From Hyalella azteca (lineage: Eukaryota; Arthropoda; Malacostraca; Amphipoda; Hyalellidae): a DNA stretch of 64,000 nucleotides. The translations under genes were made by a program, and so were the position numbers. This document shows, piece after piece, positions 25,201-36,805 of the stretch. The stretch spans positions 62,001-126,000 of the forward strand of contig NW_025933374.1 of assembly GCF_000764305.2 (NCBI RefSeq). The letters run 5' to 3'. Each line of letters starts with the position of its first letter. Position 1 is the stretch's first letter. Below the pieces are notes generated by a model, which saw nothing but the letters and a program-made list of their open reading frames with translations, was not told where the DNA came from and did not search any database.

Positions 25201-25606
25201 CACGAAATAACATTGTCACAAAATAACATTGTAGTATAATAATGCAGTGCAAGAAAATACGCTACAGCCACCAGCCTCGTACATACGTAATCATCCAGTC
25301 AACCTGCGTCTAGAGGAGGGGAGGGTTAGGACTCACGGGTCGCTATAATATGCGTAGGAGGCTTGAGTAATCTGCAAACATCAACCAACTTGTGCTAGTT
25401 TTTGATTAATGATTTATAATTCAAAAAATCAATATTTATGTTGAAATGAAAAGATTGAATAAAATAATTCCATCTTGAAGTGTCGAATGATTTTAGTTTT
25501 TCATTTATTTTTCATTTATTATTTCTTCGTCAGAATTTAATATTATCGATACATGTTCTTAACGGTAAATTTTTGCTTTTCGCAGGTGTACCGGTCATGG
25601 CCGTAG
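22202..25606 (+). CDS. secreted alpha-carbonic anhydrase, complete, 8 coding exons
   Basis: Catalyses reversible hydration of CO2 to bicarbonate and a proton. Coding exons 22202-22325, 23189-23218, 23575-23751, 23940-24072, 24242-24414, 24560-24720, 24983-25069 and 25586-25606 join with matching phases and GT-AG introns into 301 residues. Residues 1-23 form a signal peptide, so an extracellular or lumenal enzyme is expected. Family landmarks: W48-x-Y50, C-A-G-H-R-Q-S-P-I-N-I (64-74), proton-shuttle candidate H109 in N-N-L-H, zinc ligands H136 and H138 in F-H-F-H-W-G and H161 in E-L-H-I-V-H, E148 in G-S-E-H-T, and S-L-T-T-P (241-245). C64 and C247 match the disulfide pair of extracellular members. 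The ending N-G-R-K-V-Y-R-S-W-P is typical. No transmembrane or GPI-type hydrophobic tail is seen. All catalytic residues are present, so it should be active. Confidence 0.94.
22919..22943. repeat. (AT)n microsatellite in a carbonic anhydrase intron
   Basis: Uninterrupted TA dinucleotide run of about 24 bp within the first coding intron. It accounts for the low-complexity short frames seen around it. Confidence 0.85.
23189..23218 (+). other. 30-nt microexon of the carbonic anhydrase gene
   Basis: Bounded by acceptor TTTCGCACAG and donor GTGAGT, in phase with both neighbouring exons, and exactly ten codons long. It encodes R-A-E-A-S-K-W-N-Y-S, supplying the conserved W-x-Y at the start of the catalytic fold. 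Skipping keeps the frame but deletes that motif, so inclusion is probably constitutive, although an in-frame skipped isoform is possible. A duplicate with the same length and phase lies at 19829-19858. Confidence 0.8.
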
Positions 25607-25621
25607 CCTGCTGGTCGTTGC

Positions 25622-25627
25622 AATAAA
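25622..25627 (+). terminator. candidate polyadenylation signal of the carbonic anhydrase gene
   Basis: AATAAA occurs 16 bp after the stop codon. It would give a very short 3'UTR; other signal-like hexamers occur downstream, so usage is uncertain. Confidence 0.4.
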
Positions 25628-27059
25628 CCAGACGAGCGGCTCAGAAGATGACTTGACCGATATTTACCATTCCATGCACGCGAGTTATTAAATAGGTCAT
25701 TAATTGAATAGAAAATGTACAACGCAAACTATTTTGGTTTATTTCGGTTATGGAAAAATGTAAAAATTAGGCCTTGAATGATGGAAACGACGATTGCCGA
25801 TATTGTGTATGCGTGTACAATTTCCGTTATTCAAGGCTGATTTTGGCTGCAAAAATGAGCTAAGTAGTCGCCGTTTACTAAAATATGTCCCAAATATTAC
25901 AAATTTAATTTGAAATGAAGTTTAAAGCGAAAACTTGAACTTTATAGGCTTGACCTACAGTTGAAGGAAAAATGGTAAGCGTAAATTAATTATTTTAATT
26001 TTTTCCTGAATATGGAAATAATCAAAGACCAAATGCTATTTGCTCAAAATTCAAAAAAGAGAAACCGTTGCCTTGCAGTTTTAGTTTTAGAAGAGATATA
26101 TCGAATCGTTAGAGTGGTTCTATTAAAGCAAGGGGATTAATTACTAATACTATTGAAGAGACGTTGATAGCCATACTTCCAATAAAACACGTTGTATGCA
26201 AAAGCAATAATTACTAATACTATTGAAGAGATGTTGATATAAAAACTCCTAAGAAAATAAGTTTGTATCACGTGCAAGTTAGTAGCTACTCTGTTTTGCA
26301 ATTCGCAGTTGTCCGTCTCTGTGTTGTGCTCTATCTTTGCTATGTATTTTTTCGGTGTGCAACTTTGGTTTCTAGTAGAGTTTTACGAGCCTTGAGATTC
26401 ATTAGAATTTTTTTAGATAATTTTTCTGTATTGACTCGTGTATTGTTTTTTTTTTTGTTTTTTTTTTTAATTCTCCTTTGTTGATGTTCGATGACAGCAT
26501 TGGATCGACTGATCCAATGCATTTGGTGTCGCCTTGTATGAACTTTGCAACATTCGATGTCATTTGGATGCATTCTCAAACAATTGTCCAGGCATGGACA
26601 TAATTTATTTAAATCTTCGATCACGTTATATAACTTGTTGAAACATTAATTATTAGAAATGCTGTCAAAGACGTTGACTTTGTTTCGCATTTAAAATTCA
26701 TTCTGAGCAAATAAAAATAAAACCACCGGGTGTAAAAATTTTCCTAAGAAAATTTTCTTGGGTTTGATTAGAACAGAAATCCCGGCGTGAAAAAACATTG
26801 GGAAAAGAATAGAAATATTTTCGAACCAGCGGGGCACGCCTAAGAACCATCGGATTGGTCATCGTCTCTGTCGATGCGCTCTGTGATACTTTAATGGAAT
26901 ATTGAGACGAGAATTGTAATATTCCAGGCGGGCTTCATTTTTTACGCTCTCAAAAATTTTGTTCTGAGTGATCTAACAAGAAATATAATTTCGCTGAGCA
27001 GGTTCGTGAATTTTCTTTTAGAATAAAAAGTTGACTAATATCCCACGATGATTCGTTAT
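25628..27059. other. intergenic; short 70-bp duplication; no gene recognised
   Basis: A segment containing AATTACTAATACTATTGAAG is present at about 26138 and again at 26208 (period 70 bp). Overlapping frames at 26263-26484 (+) and 26340-26624 (-) cross long T/A homopolymers and look fortuitous; the minus frame (94 codons) has several Cys and His residues but no motif I can name. Confidence 0.5.
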
Positions 27060-28750
27060 AGGGATTGTGCTCCTGATCTTATGACCTTATGACTTTATGA
27101 TGAGTTCGGGACTTCCTAATCCCCGGTCACGCTGATGCGCCGCCTTCGTCGTCATCCGTCTCCGAGTCGTCGCTAGGCAGGTCACCCCGCCCTCGGGTCC
27201 CGGATGCAACGTTGGCCGTGTTTCGTATTTTTACCCTCCTTTCGGACAGCAGAAGCAAGATGCTGTTGCTTGTCACTTGCTGAGGGTAGTTTCCCATAAC
27301 TGAACAATCCAGGATCTTTTTCAACCACTTGTCCAGTCGTCCCTTGAATGTTGCAAGGGTGAACTCTCCTCCTCTCAGCTCTTTTGGCAAGGCATTAAAG
27401 AGCCTCGGTCCTGCCACGGACAGTGATCCCTCACGAAGAGTCTGTACTCTGACCGATTCTCAGTTATTAAATGGGGGAATCCCACACAGTCTCCCTCTAC
27501 TTTCGTAGTAATATGTCACTATTCTGGAGGTCTCACTATCAAAGTTGGGAGCCAGTCCGGTTATCATCTTCCAAGTGTACAGTATGATATACCTCTCTCT
27601 TCTCCTCTCCAGTGAGTACAGTCCCTGGTGTTTCAATCTTCCCCAGTAGTCCAGCGTCAGCTTCATACCGCTGATCCTGGACGTGAAGGTCCGCTGGACC
27701 GACTCCAGTTTCCGCACCGCGCCCACCTTGAGCGGCGCCCAAATTTGGCAGCAATACGCTAGATTGGGGAGCACGAGGGCTCTGAGGAGTGTAATCATTG
27801 GTGCTGTTTATCTCATTCGAAATGTCCGCCAGATCCATCCCATCCGTTGCCTGCTTCGCGCGACTAGTTCCTCGATGTGGGCATCGAACGTGGGTTCGGT
27901 ACTCATCAACACACCGAGATCTCGAACTAGTTGCTTCTCCTCAATTTCTGTACCATCTGATGCCAAGTAGCGATGTGGCATCCCGATCTCTGTGCGGACT
28001 CTGTATATCATTACTTCGAACTTGGTGCCGCTGAACTGCATATTGTTCACTAGGGCCCAATCGCAGATTAACGATAGGTCATCCTGCAAACTCTCGCAGT
28101 CTAGTTAATCTGTGATCTTCATCAGCACTCTCGTATCGTCCGCAAATGACGATGTAGATGCGTGGGTGAGTTCCGAGTCAATATCTGCAATGTGGATGAG
28201 AAAGAGGATCGGTCCAAGCACTGAGCCTTGCGGAACTTCGCTTTTCACCTTCGCTTCTCTCGATTTCGAGTTTCCAATTGCGGCAGCTTGCACTCTATCT
28301 GTAAGGGAGCTGTGGATCCACCTCAACAGGCTTCCTCCTACCCCCAACAGCCTCAGCATTCTAAAGAGCACCCCATTGTCAGCTTTTTCAAAAGCTTTAG
28401 CAAAGTCTAGGTAAACCACGTCCACGCCAGCTTCCTCATCCAGCTGAGCCACCATGGGCGGTGATGGTCCTCCAGTAACTGTGACAAACAGGAACGGTTA
28501 CGCCGGAAACCATGTTGTCCGTTATTATACAGGTCAGCCTCTTCCATATACTGGACAAGCCTCCTGTCCACTACATTCTCGAAAACCTTGATCACATGTG
28601 AGGTCAAGGTCACAGGTCTGTAATTTTGGGGTCTGTCCCCCGGACCTCCTTTATGGATTGGCGTTATCAGTCCCACTTTGAGACCCTCAGGAATAATTCC
28701 CTCCGTCATCGAGGCTTTCCAGAGCATTGTGATCGGAGCCTTCACATGCG
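27060..28750 (-). mobile_element. 5'-truncated LINE (CR1/L2/Jockey-like) with reverse transcriptase
   Basis: Minus-strand remnant of a non-LTR retrotransposon ORF2. From about 28745 the frame enters the reverse transcriptase with P-I-H-K-G, N-Y-R-P-V-T-L and H-G-F-R; a one-base frameshift near 28450 leads into V-Y-L-D-F-A-K-A-F (first catalytic Asp), P-Q-G-S-V-L-G-P and the catalytic F-A-D-D. The remainder to the terminal TGA at 27127 is a single frame broken by three stops (near 28105, 27808 and 27460). The C-terminal part has A-G-P-R-L-F-N-A-L-P and T-F-K, typical of the thumb and 3' domain of these elements. The endonuclease domain is missing. The 3' end has short TCATAA/TTATGA-type repeats near 27075-27105. 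Not functional, but few lesions, so a moderately young insertion. Exact clade not decided. Confidence 0.9.
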
Positions 28751-29879
28751 TCTGGCTAACTAACTGAAATTTAGAAGCATAAGAAAGGCGAATAATATCG
28801 AAAAGATAGAAATATTTGCAGATATCATGGAAAATTATTAAAAAAAAAAAACACTTTTATTTCAAGGACATAACTTGCATTCACATTCCCATAACGGTAA
28901 TTCGAACGATAACCTCTGCCATTCATGGTTCAATTTGTACAACTTGCAAATTCTAAATCATTAAATGAAGGGTATAAATAATAATAGTAGTAAAGAATCA
29001 CATTTTTGCTGAAAAACTTTCAAGAATTTGACCGACAATGGTAATAGAAAAATGAGCCTCATTATATGTGTGAGTGTTCCATGCGTACTGTCCATGCCAG
29101 TTCTAAAGGCTCCTATCTAAAATCAATGCACATGAATATCGACCAAAGAAATATTTTGTCATCTGAAAAAACCTAAAGTCAACGCTTATCAATTCACATT
29201 AAAACAAAAATGAAGTATATTTATATGTTTTGCATGGTAAATTGTTCACAGCGAATAAAGATAAAAATTAACTTTTTCCTTTTGTAGAATCTTTCGTAGT
29301 TACGAGGGATTTTGAAAACGCGACTTCTTATTACTTTCATATTAAAATCGGTTTCTGAAACAAAACGGATAAAATTAGAATAAACTAGTATTGCACATAT
29401 GATAATTAAGCTGAGTAAAACATTTTATTTCGACCATAAGCACATCAAGACGTAAAATCACGTAAATACAAGAACACAAGTCGTCAGTAAAACACGTACC
29501 AAATATTTCCCTCGACCAGGTAAATCGAGAGCCCGCATCGAACTGAATCCTATCCGTAAATTAAAATCGACTATGGTTCTGCTGCGCACGATACACACGC
29601 ACCAGGCGGACAATATTTTTCAAGGAACCTAATATTTAATACCTTTAATTCATGAACTTAATTTTGAATACGAATTCGGCGTGATGTTCTCAACTAAATC
29701 AGAAAACAATACGAGGTGACATGATAAACTTCGAAAATTTCACGATAACAATTTCATAACATAGCGATATCGGAGCTAAAAAGTAGGCCTGATGTGGTCT
29801 GTCGCAGATTCTTGTACTTTTCGTGACTTGTTCACATAAAATCCAAAAGCATGTCATTTGACCAGATTTTTTTCATGAC
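28751..29879. other. intergenic, no gene recognised
   Basis: AT-rich sequence without ORFs longer than about 60 codons and without recognisable repeats. It may include eroded 5' sequence of the adjacent LINE copies, but I could not show that. Confidence 0.5.
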
Positions 29880-30262
29880 AAAGGATAGTTTGAAATAGCT
29901 ACTAGACTTCCACCGGGTTCGCTATGGTGCTGGGCATTTCATGTCTGATCATATATTTTTCCATAGCTTAATCTAGTCTGTTCTTGAACGCGTTCATACT
30001 CAGAGCGCCATCGATGTAATCGGAGAATCGGGGAGGCTGTTCCATATGTCGGTGATTCGAAGCGAGAAGAAATGTTGTCGCGTGGAGAAGTGGCAGCGCA
30101 GTTTTTTTTAGTTTATAGCCGTGGCCCCTGGTGTTGGTTCTTGTTTCAAATACTGATATTCCTTCTGGGACCTTGTATAAACCATGAGTATACTTGTATA
30201 CTTCAATGAGGTCCCCACGCAGACGTCGAAAACAGAGGCTTGGAAGCTTCATAATCACATAG
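29880..30262 (-). mobile_element. LINE 3' relic, family shared with 40.1 kb and 55.9 kb
   Basis: The minus strand encodes R-R-L-R-G-D-L-I-E-V-Y-K followed by T-R-G-H-G-Y-K-L-K-K, the post-RT segment of L2/CR1-type LINEs. A frameshift at the A-rich K-K codons moves the continuing H-F-F-S-L-R-I-T-D-I-W-N-S-L-P into another frame, ending with F-K-N-R-L-D. The following 3'UTR aligns with the 40.1-40.5 kb copy (for example AAGCTATG, ATATG, AAATGCC). Strongly 5'-truncated and non-functional. Confidence 0.82.
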
Positions 30263-30394
30263 TAATTTTTCCACTTAATACAATTTTATATTTTAGAAAA
30301 AAAATACTCCATGAGTTTTCAACATAAAGTATCTACAGCGCAACATGGCACGGAATTTCCCCCATTACATTCGCAACATTAGTTCATAAGCCAA

Positions 30395-31105
30395 AATTAT
30401 GCTGAAATGTCACTTTTAACAACACTTCTCTTTAACTTCACTTCTTGTTGTTTGTTTGTCTGCTACAAATCTTATAATCGATATTTAACACACTTCTACA
30501 TGTCAAATCGATCTGAAATTTGGCATACTTGCACAAAGTTGGAGACAATGCATGAATCAATTGACAGAATAAAAAATTTTGAGAATTAAAAATGTTTTTT
30601 TCAATATTAAAAAAATTACAAATAATTTTGTCAGCCACAAATATCATTATCGATATTTGATACACTTCTACCTGTAAAATCGATCTGAAATTTTGCACAC
30701 TTGCGTAAAGTCGGAGACAATGCATGAATCAATTGACAAAATTAATAATTTTATGAATTAAAAAAATATCAGTAAAAAAATATAAAATTATTTCGTCTGC
30801 TACAAATCTTATAATCCATATATGACACAATTTATCCTGTCCAACCGATCTGAAATTTTGCACAATTGCATAAAGTCAGGGACAATGCATGAATCAGTTG
30901 ACAGAATAAATAATTTTGATAATTTACAAAATTTCGATATCTTAAAAAAATTAAAAAATAATTTTTTTCAATATTTGATAACAAAAAATTTTGAAAAATA
31001 ATTTTTTTCGATATTTGAAAAAATTAAATTAGAAATTCACTGTACATGTGTAACATCCAAGACACTGGATTGTTCAGAAGTGTTGTCTTTAAAAAGTAAT
31101 TTTTA
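30395..31105 (-). repeat. interspersed element with ~165-bp internal tandem units, copy B
   Basis: Three to four units in the opposite orientation to copy A (3285-3745), with the landmark CAATGCATGAATCA at about 30547, 30717 and 30882, a spacing of about 165-170 bp. The right end as read on the plus strand (31040-31105) contains TGTACATGTGTAACATCC, matching the left flank of copy A. The other end, around 30405-30445, matches copy A's GAAGTGAAGTTAAAGAGAAG. The two copies differ in unit number. No transposase is seen, so it would be a non-autonomous element of unknown class. Confidence 0.78.
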
Positions 31106-31512
31106 AACGCATATTATTATAACTGTGCACATGCACTGCACATAAATCCACACTCGTGGTGTAAACTTTTACGATCAAAGACAAAATTTGGTTGTGAATT
31201 TATAAGTTTCCTCAGAAAAAACTTAAAACGACTGACTTACTATTCGTAGTCTCAAGAAATCAATACTCGGCTTGATTAAAATCGGTTCTGTTTGAGCGTC
31301 AATCTTGCTTGAAATTGCTGCTAGTGCTACAATGTAAACATTCCGTTATATGGTATGAAAACAGTTTTTGGCTATTTACCCACAGTTTGTCCGAAACTAT
31401 TATGCAAGGAATCTTCCTGTAAGAGTTTTCAGGGGTAGCCAACCCATGTGTTCCGTTCAGAACGCATTCCCTCACCAAGCTAAAAATTCAGTTCTTACTC
31501 TTCATAACCTAA
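31106..31512. other. intergenic, no gene recognised
   Basis: No supported feature. A short plus-strand frame begins near 31368 and runs into the adjacent minisatellite, where it stays open only because the array is open in several frames. Confidence 0.5.
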
Positions 31513-31925
31513 TGCACACCCCGCAACACCAGCACACGGGCGCGTCGTGTAGTGGAGGGAGTTACACACCCCGCAACACCAGCACACGGGCGCGCCGTGT
31601 AATGGAGGAAGGCGTGCACACCCCGCAACACCAGCACACGGGCGCGTCGTGTAGTGGAGGGAGGCGTGCACACCCCGCAACACTAGCACACGAGCGCGTC
31701 GTGTAGTGGAGGGAGTTACACACCCCGCAACACCAGCACACGAGCGCGTCGTGTAGTGGAGGGAGGCGTGCACACCCCGCAACACTAGCACACGAGCGCG
31801 TCGTGTAGTGGAGGGAGTTACACACCCCGCAACACTAGCACACGGGCGCGTCGTGTAGTGGAGGGAGGCGTCCACACCCCGCAACACCAGCACACGGGCG
31901 CGTCGTGTAGTGGAGGGAGGTGCAG
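31513..31925. repeat. GC-rich minisatellite, 50/52-bp units
   Basis: About eight units built on ACCCCGCAACACCAGCACAC followed by GGGCGCGTCGTGTAGTGGAG. CCGCAAC starts at 31521, 31571, 31623, 31675 and 31725, so 50-bp and 52-bp units are mixed, distinguished by a GGGAGTTAC or GGGAGGCGTG junction. It is strikingly GC- and CpG-rich for this neighbourhood. Open frames across it on both strands (112 and 132 codons) are repeat artefacts. Confidence 0.93.
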
Positions 31926-33999
31926 GATAATATCAAAACCTGTCATGTTTTCGAACCTCGCTGCCAGTGCCCTGGGCTTATAAACGGGAAACAGCATTAA
32001 CGATCAATTATTGAAGCCTAATAAACATTATTTTCTGCTTATATATAGTGATATCAGCACATGGTAAACAAGATGCTATTAATTACGATGGTATAGGAGA
32101 GAAATTGAATGTCTACGTCGGATCATTTTAGCTATCGCGATGTGTGATGAGAAATCTAACTTAGACGAGCTGGGCTCAATTTAGACTTCAATAACATTAT
32201 CTTCAACGCTCCCATGAAATATGTTTGCATACAAATTTATAACGCACGAGAATCCAGTTACGGAACAAACAACATCAGGGTTTGTCCCGTGCAATTTATT
32301 TCAGTCTAACTTGACCAAGATTTGAGAGCAGATGAAGTGTCTGTGCACATCACCAATGCTGAAAAAAGTATTTTAGCCGCTTTTGTAAACACTCTATTAG
32401 AGAAAAATATGTGTTTGGGAGATATTCTTTCAAAGAGTATAAATTTTCTATCCCCAAATTCAAGAATAGGCTCGAAAAATAAAAATAACGATTCCAAGCG
32501 AGCGATGTTTTCAATAGAACTGAATAATTCAGCATGGCTTTTAGTGCGACATTGATAGTCAGGTTTGTTTTTTATTTATCGCTGACGAAATGCAAGTATC
32601 TATTCATTTAAGTGATTCACATCATTCGGGAGATAATGTAAATTTAGTAAAGTCTTGGAATAAAAATATAAAAAACATTCTTAAATGTGAATTATATCAT
32701 TCAATTCAGAAAGAAATAAACGATTCCTGAATTAAAACTATCAGATCGCAAATGAGACACGACAAGGAAAGTAAGTACCGGTAATCCTATGGCTTTAATG
32801 AAAACAAATTATAAATATAGAACACTCCAGCAATAACTTCGCGGAAATCTGTTCTCATCAGTGTTAAAAGAGTCGAAACATATTTTCAATTAAAAAGATG
32901 TGCTAGTAAGTCCATTTATTGTAGAACGGTCCGAATAATTTAGATAATTTGGATGGCCGGGCAAAAAAAATCAACTTCTCGTAAAAGTTCAAGGATGACA
33001 TCAATCATGGAGTTATAAGAAACTTGCAGCGGGCGCAAAACAACAGCGTTTAACGGTGCTCAAAAGTTTCATCATTAATAATATGAGGCAGAAAGTCATT
33101 CCTGAAACCAGGAACAATCTATAACTCGCGGATGACCGCACTTCCATTCACTCGAGCCAGGTCTCGACTGAAGAAATAATGTTCTAGACAGCCTATATAG
33201 GGGAATTTTTGTCACATTATGGCAGCGAAATTAAGCGTAAAATACTGCAGTCGCGCCAAAAATTATGTAGGGAACCAGAGAAGAAAAACATTCTCCATGA
33301 GGATAAATCCTTTTTTTCTAAGTCTCATAAATCTTAATCTTTTATAAGCGTCGTATGAGGAACAATAATGAGACCACGACACACGAAATACAGGGAAGCG
33401 TGACTGATGTAGTGCCGCTGCTGGCTGGACGCCATCGCATTTTCGCCTCTTTACACGAGACAAAATACAAAACAAACTGGATTGAATTAGTTTTAGGGTA
33501 GAGTTAGTTTCAAGTTTTAAGTTTTATTGAAAGAATCAAGTTTTATGCTAATTTCTTCCTTGATAAGACAAAATAAGAAGAAATTTAAACAATAGCTAAG
33601 CTATATCGAGAAAACGAGGTCGCCTAAAACTAAAACCGCAATCGCACTCAAAAGAAAATCATCAAGCTAGAAACAGCTCGATTGTATAGGTTTTCGTTGC
33701 ATAACTCTGACATTGGTCACTGATTTTGAACCAAAAATGTTGACAATATTTATTATGGAAAATTTCATCTTAGCGCTTGAGATTTAAAACTTATTCACAG
33801 CAGAGCAGTTGAAATTGTGCTTTCCAGAAATATCCGGAACCCATATTAAGAAGCAAACTAATTGGAGAATCAATACACCAACGCTGGCCTTTACTAAACT
33901 TATGCTGCTCTACCAAGGCACTGTAATTTTATAGTCTTCGTTCAGTCCCAAAACAAACTCGCAATGATCCTACGCCATATAGTCAAACCCAGCGATAGG

Positions 34000-34119
34000 A
34001 TCGTGTCAGACACGATATGTCTGTCCTGATCGCGATACAGCCTAGGCCAGTCGTCTAAATTTGGTGCGGACAGGCAGTCTGTCCGCACTAGCGGTTACCG
34101 GCTTTCGATCTGGAGATCG
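34000..34119. repeat. cluster of three short palindromes
   Basis: ATCGTGTC-A-GACACGAT (34000-34016), GTGCGGACAG-GCAGT-CTGTCCGCAC (34064-34088, 10-bp stem) and CGATC-TGGA-GATCG (34106-34119) occur within 120 bp of locally GC-richer DNA. Could be the end of an unrecognised element or protein-binding sites. Confidence 0.55.
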
Positions 34120-36557
34120 TCTATCAAAGTACGACAAGCGAAGCCGTAGAATGACCTGCTCTGCATTCAGGACGGGACCTCGAGATCGAGATGCCAGTCG
34201 TATTCCGAGCAATGTGGTCATGCTCATAGACATATTTATCGATTCTTTGAACATAGATTGTGGGATTCAGTGAGATTGCAACACGGCAGGTGCTGTTCCA
34301 TTGCTTCCTTCTACGTTCATTCCAAGGTTAAGGTTTATTCTTACAACCGATAGCGACGGAATGAAATTCGAAGTCAGATATTCTCAGGAATTCGATGAGA
34401 TTCGGTAGCCTGGACGATTGAGCAACAAATACAAGTACAATATTATTGTGGTTTGCAGACGTGAGGTCTTTATAGGATATCGAATGCTACGTCAGAAATG
34501 AAATTCGCTGGGAAAATTATGCGTCGAAATTAACTGCCGATCGAGTGTTGTGGCATCCCATGAAAATTTATCGAAATGAGAGCGAGAATAAAAAAAAAAA
34601 GAATAGAACCAATAAAATTTGACGGGAGGAATTTTTATAGGGAAAATAGGACGGGAGGAAAATTTATACATAATAATCAAAAATGGAATATCAGATACGA
34701 AAGTTACGCATAACATCACATTAAAAAATATAAGCCGAGTAACAGGACATGTCGCTAGTTAGTCTACATAGAAGGACCTACTGATAAAGTCCCAAAAAGT
34801 GGCAAACAATTCCTACGAATCTTTGATAAGAAATCGACAGTTCGAAGCTCCCGCTGACCTTGCCTCGGTAACTCGAGCACACCCGAGGCTGCGTCATATT
34901 CCGTCGCAGGAGCAAAGCGCCCTTGCCGCCGGATTGTGAAGATTGCGAGAGCAATATTTATAGCTTGGCTCTGCGGTGTTCCATCGGTGAGATAAGAGCG
35001 ATCGAGTCCCTAGAAATATTTGCGGAGTTTTATCTCGTCCTGTCAGAAGCTAGACCCTCGTGTCACCTTTCCCCTAACCATCGCGCGTGATAGTTTGTGA
35101 AAAGATGGTGTGCGAGACGAGGGTTCAACCAGACACAGAATAAAGAGCGTCCTTGTGAGACAGGATTCAGAGTGGGGCACGAGTGCACACTCATTTTGGA
35201 GCTGGTGAAAGTTTTAAACGGAAGCAAATTGTTCCTAAAATGTATCAATCAGTAACATTTTCTCCAAACTAAGACTTGCATTTTCGCTCGTACATAAATT
35301 TATTTTAACTTGAAAATTTCGCAGTTAAGTGCAAAGTTTAGGAGCAAAAATAAACAATTTACATGTAATGTAGGAAGAAAGTTGTCTGGGCTTTAAAATC
35401 AATTCGCTCTTGAGACTGAATTCAACTGACAAAAGTCGAAATTTCACGATGCGCGAAGGCCAATAATAGCAGTTTTTAATAATAACAAGAAAATTGCGGA
35501 AGCTTATTTTCCAGTAATAAATAAAATATTTTCAACACCAATGAAATTTTCTTCACCTAACCACATCGGGTCTCCCACCTATTTAGGACAATTTTGTATG
35601 AAGAAATTTTGTATCTTTAGAAGAGCAAACCCACCGAGCTTTCATTGGAAATAATGGGTGAAATAAATTTGATATATCACTACAATGCGGTACATTAGCG
35701 GCAAGCGAACATTCGCGTGAAAATTGCCACCATATCTGGTATAAATAAAGCGCGGGATAATTAACATTACTTTTATTTGCAGAAAGACTATAAGGCTACA
35801 CAGCAATAAATCAAGGCCTAATGGGTATCGTCTACAAGAACAATGTGAAAAATTGACTGCAATTATCTCATATTTCCCGGTTATTTAACAAAGAATTAGC
35901 CAGATTAATGAGTTGAATAGTGTAATAATAACAGAGACAGTTTCATTTCCTCCATCAGCGAAAGACTCTTTCATCGCTCGAGACAAATGACGATTAGAAT
36001 TTAGAAGAGCTCACGTCAAGCTGCCAGCGTCAGTCCGGACTCGCAAGTAACGTCCTGAACTCGCGTAAAAAGCACCGACTGGCCCAGACAGCACACGCCG
36101 ATGGAACAATTTGTTCCGTGGATAAATCAAGCCGGAACTCATTTTGTCGAGCATTGGCTAGCTAAAATTTGCGGTCTGAGGGCGGATCGCACAGAACGAG
36201 ATTGATTTCGGGTATAAAATAGGCTAAAATGTGATGGTGTGCTTCTTGAGTGCAGAAGAGTGTTTTTCGTTTCGCCATGCTTACCGTCACAGATGCAAAA
36301 GAAATGGGACTACACGAGGACGAAGGAAGCAATATCGTTGGAGAAATCTTTTCGCATAGACAAAATAAGTTGGAACAAAGGAACGCAATTGATGATATGC
36401 ATCCCTTGAATACAAACTAGAAATGTTGGGTTTATTGGCATATGAAAGATCAAAGTCGCGGCATCCATTATCATTAATAAAATATCCTCCGGGGTTCCAA
36501 TGTGAATAGAAACTGGAGCGATCAGTCCTGTATTCCGAGTATATCCACACCAGCAAT

Positions 36558-36805
36558 TTAATTCATTTCAATATTGATCATTTTTACGTTGCTCATTTTT
36601 ATATTGATCTCATCTATGTTGTTCATGTCTACGTAGCTCGTTTCTATATTATCTATCTTTATCGTTTCTATGTTGGTCATATCTATGTTGAACACATCTG
36701 TATTGATCATATGTGTTATCTGGATCATACAAATGTTCATTTTCTGTATATCGTTTCCATAAAGATCATTTCTATGTATTTCATTTCCATGTATTTCATT
36801 TCCAT
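36558..36805. repeat. degenerate short-period repeat
   Basis: Recurrent TTTCTATGTTG, TTGATCAT and ATTTCCATGTA words at roughly 15-bp spacing. Old, diverged simple repeat; the minus-strand ORF over it is an artefact. Confidence 0.65.

Noticed and set aside
26340..26624. 94-codon minus-strand ORF with several Cys and His residues
   Set aside because: Crosses long A/T homopolymers, and the Cys/His spacing fits no zinc finger I know.
31368..31893. ORFs of 112 (+) and 132 (-) codons with regular repeated peptides
   Set aside because: They lie on the 50/52-bp minisatellite and are open on both strands only because the repeat lacks stops.
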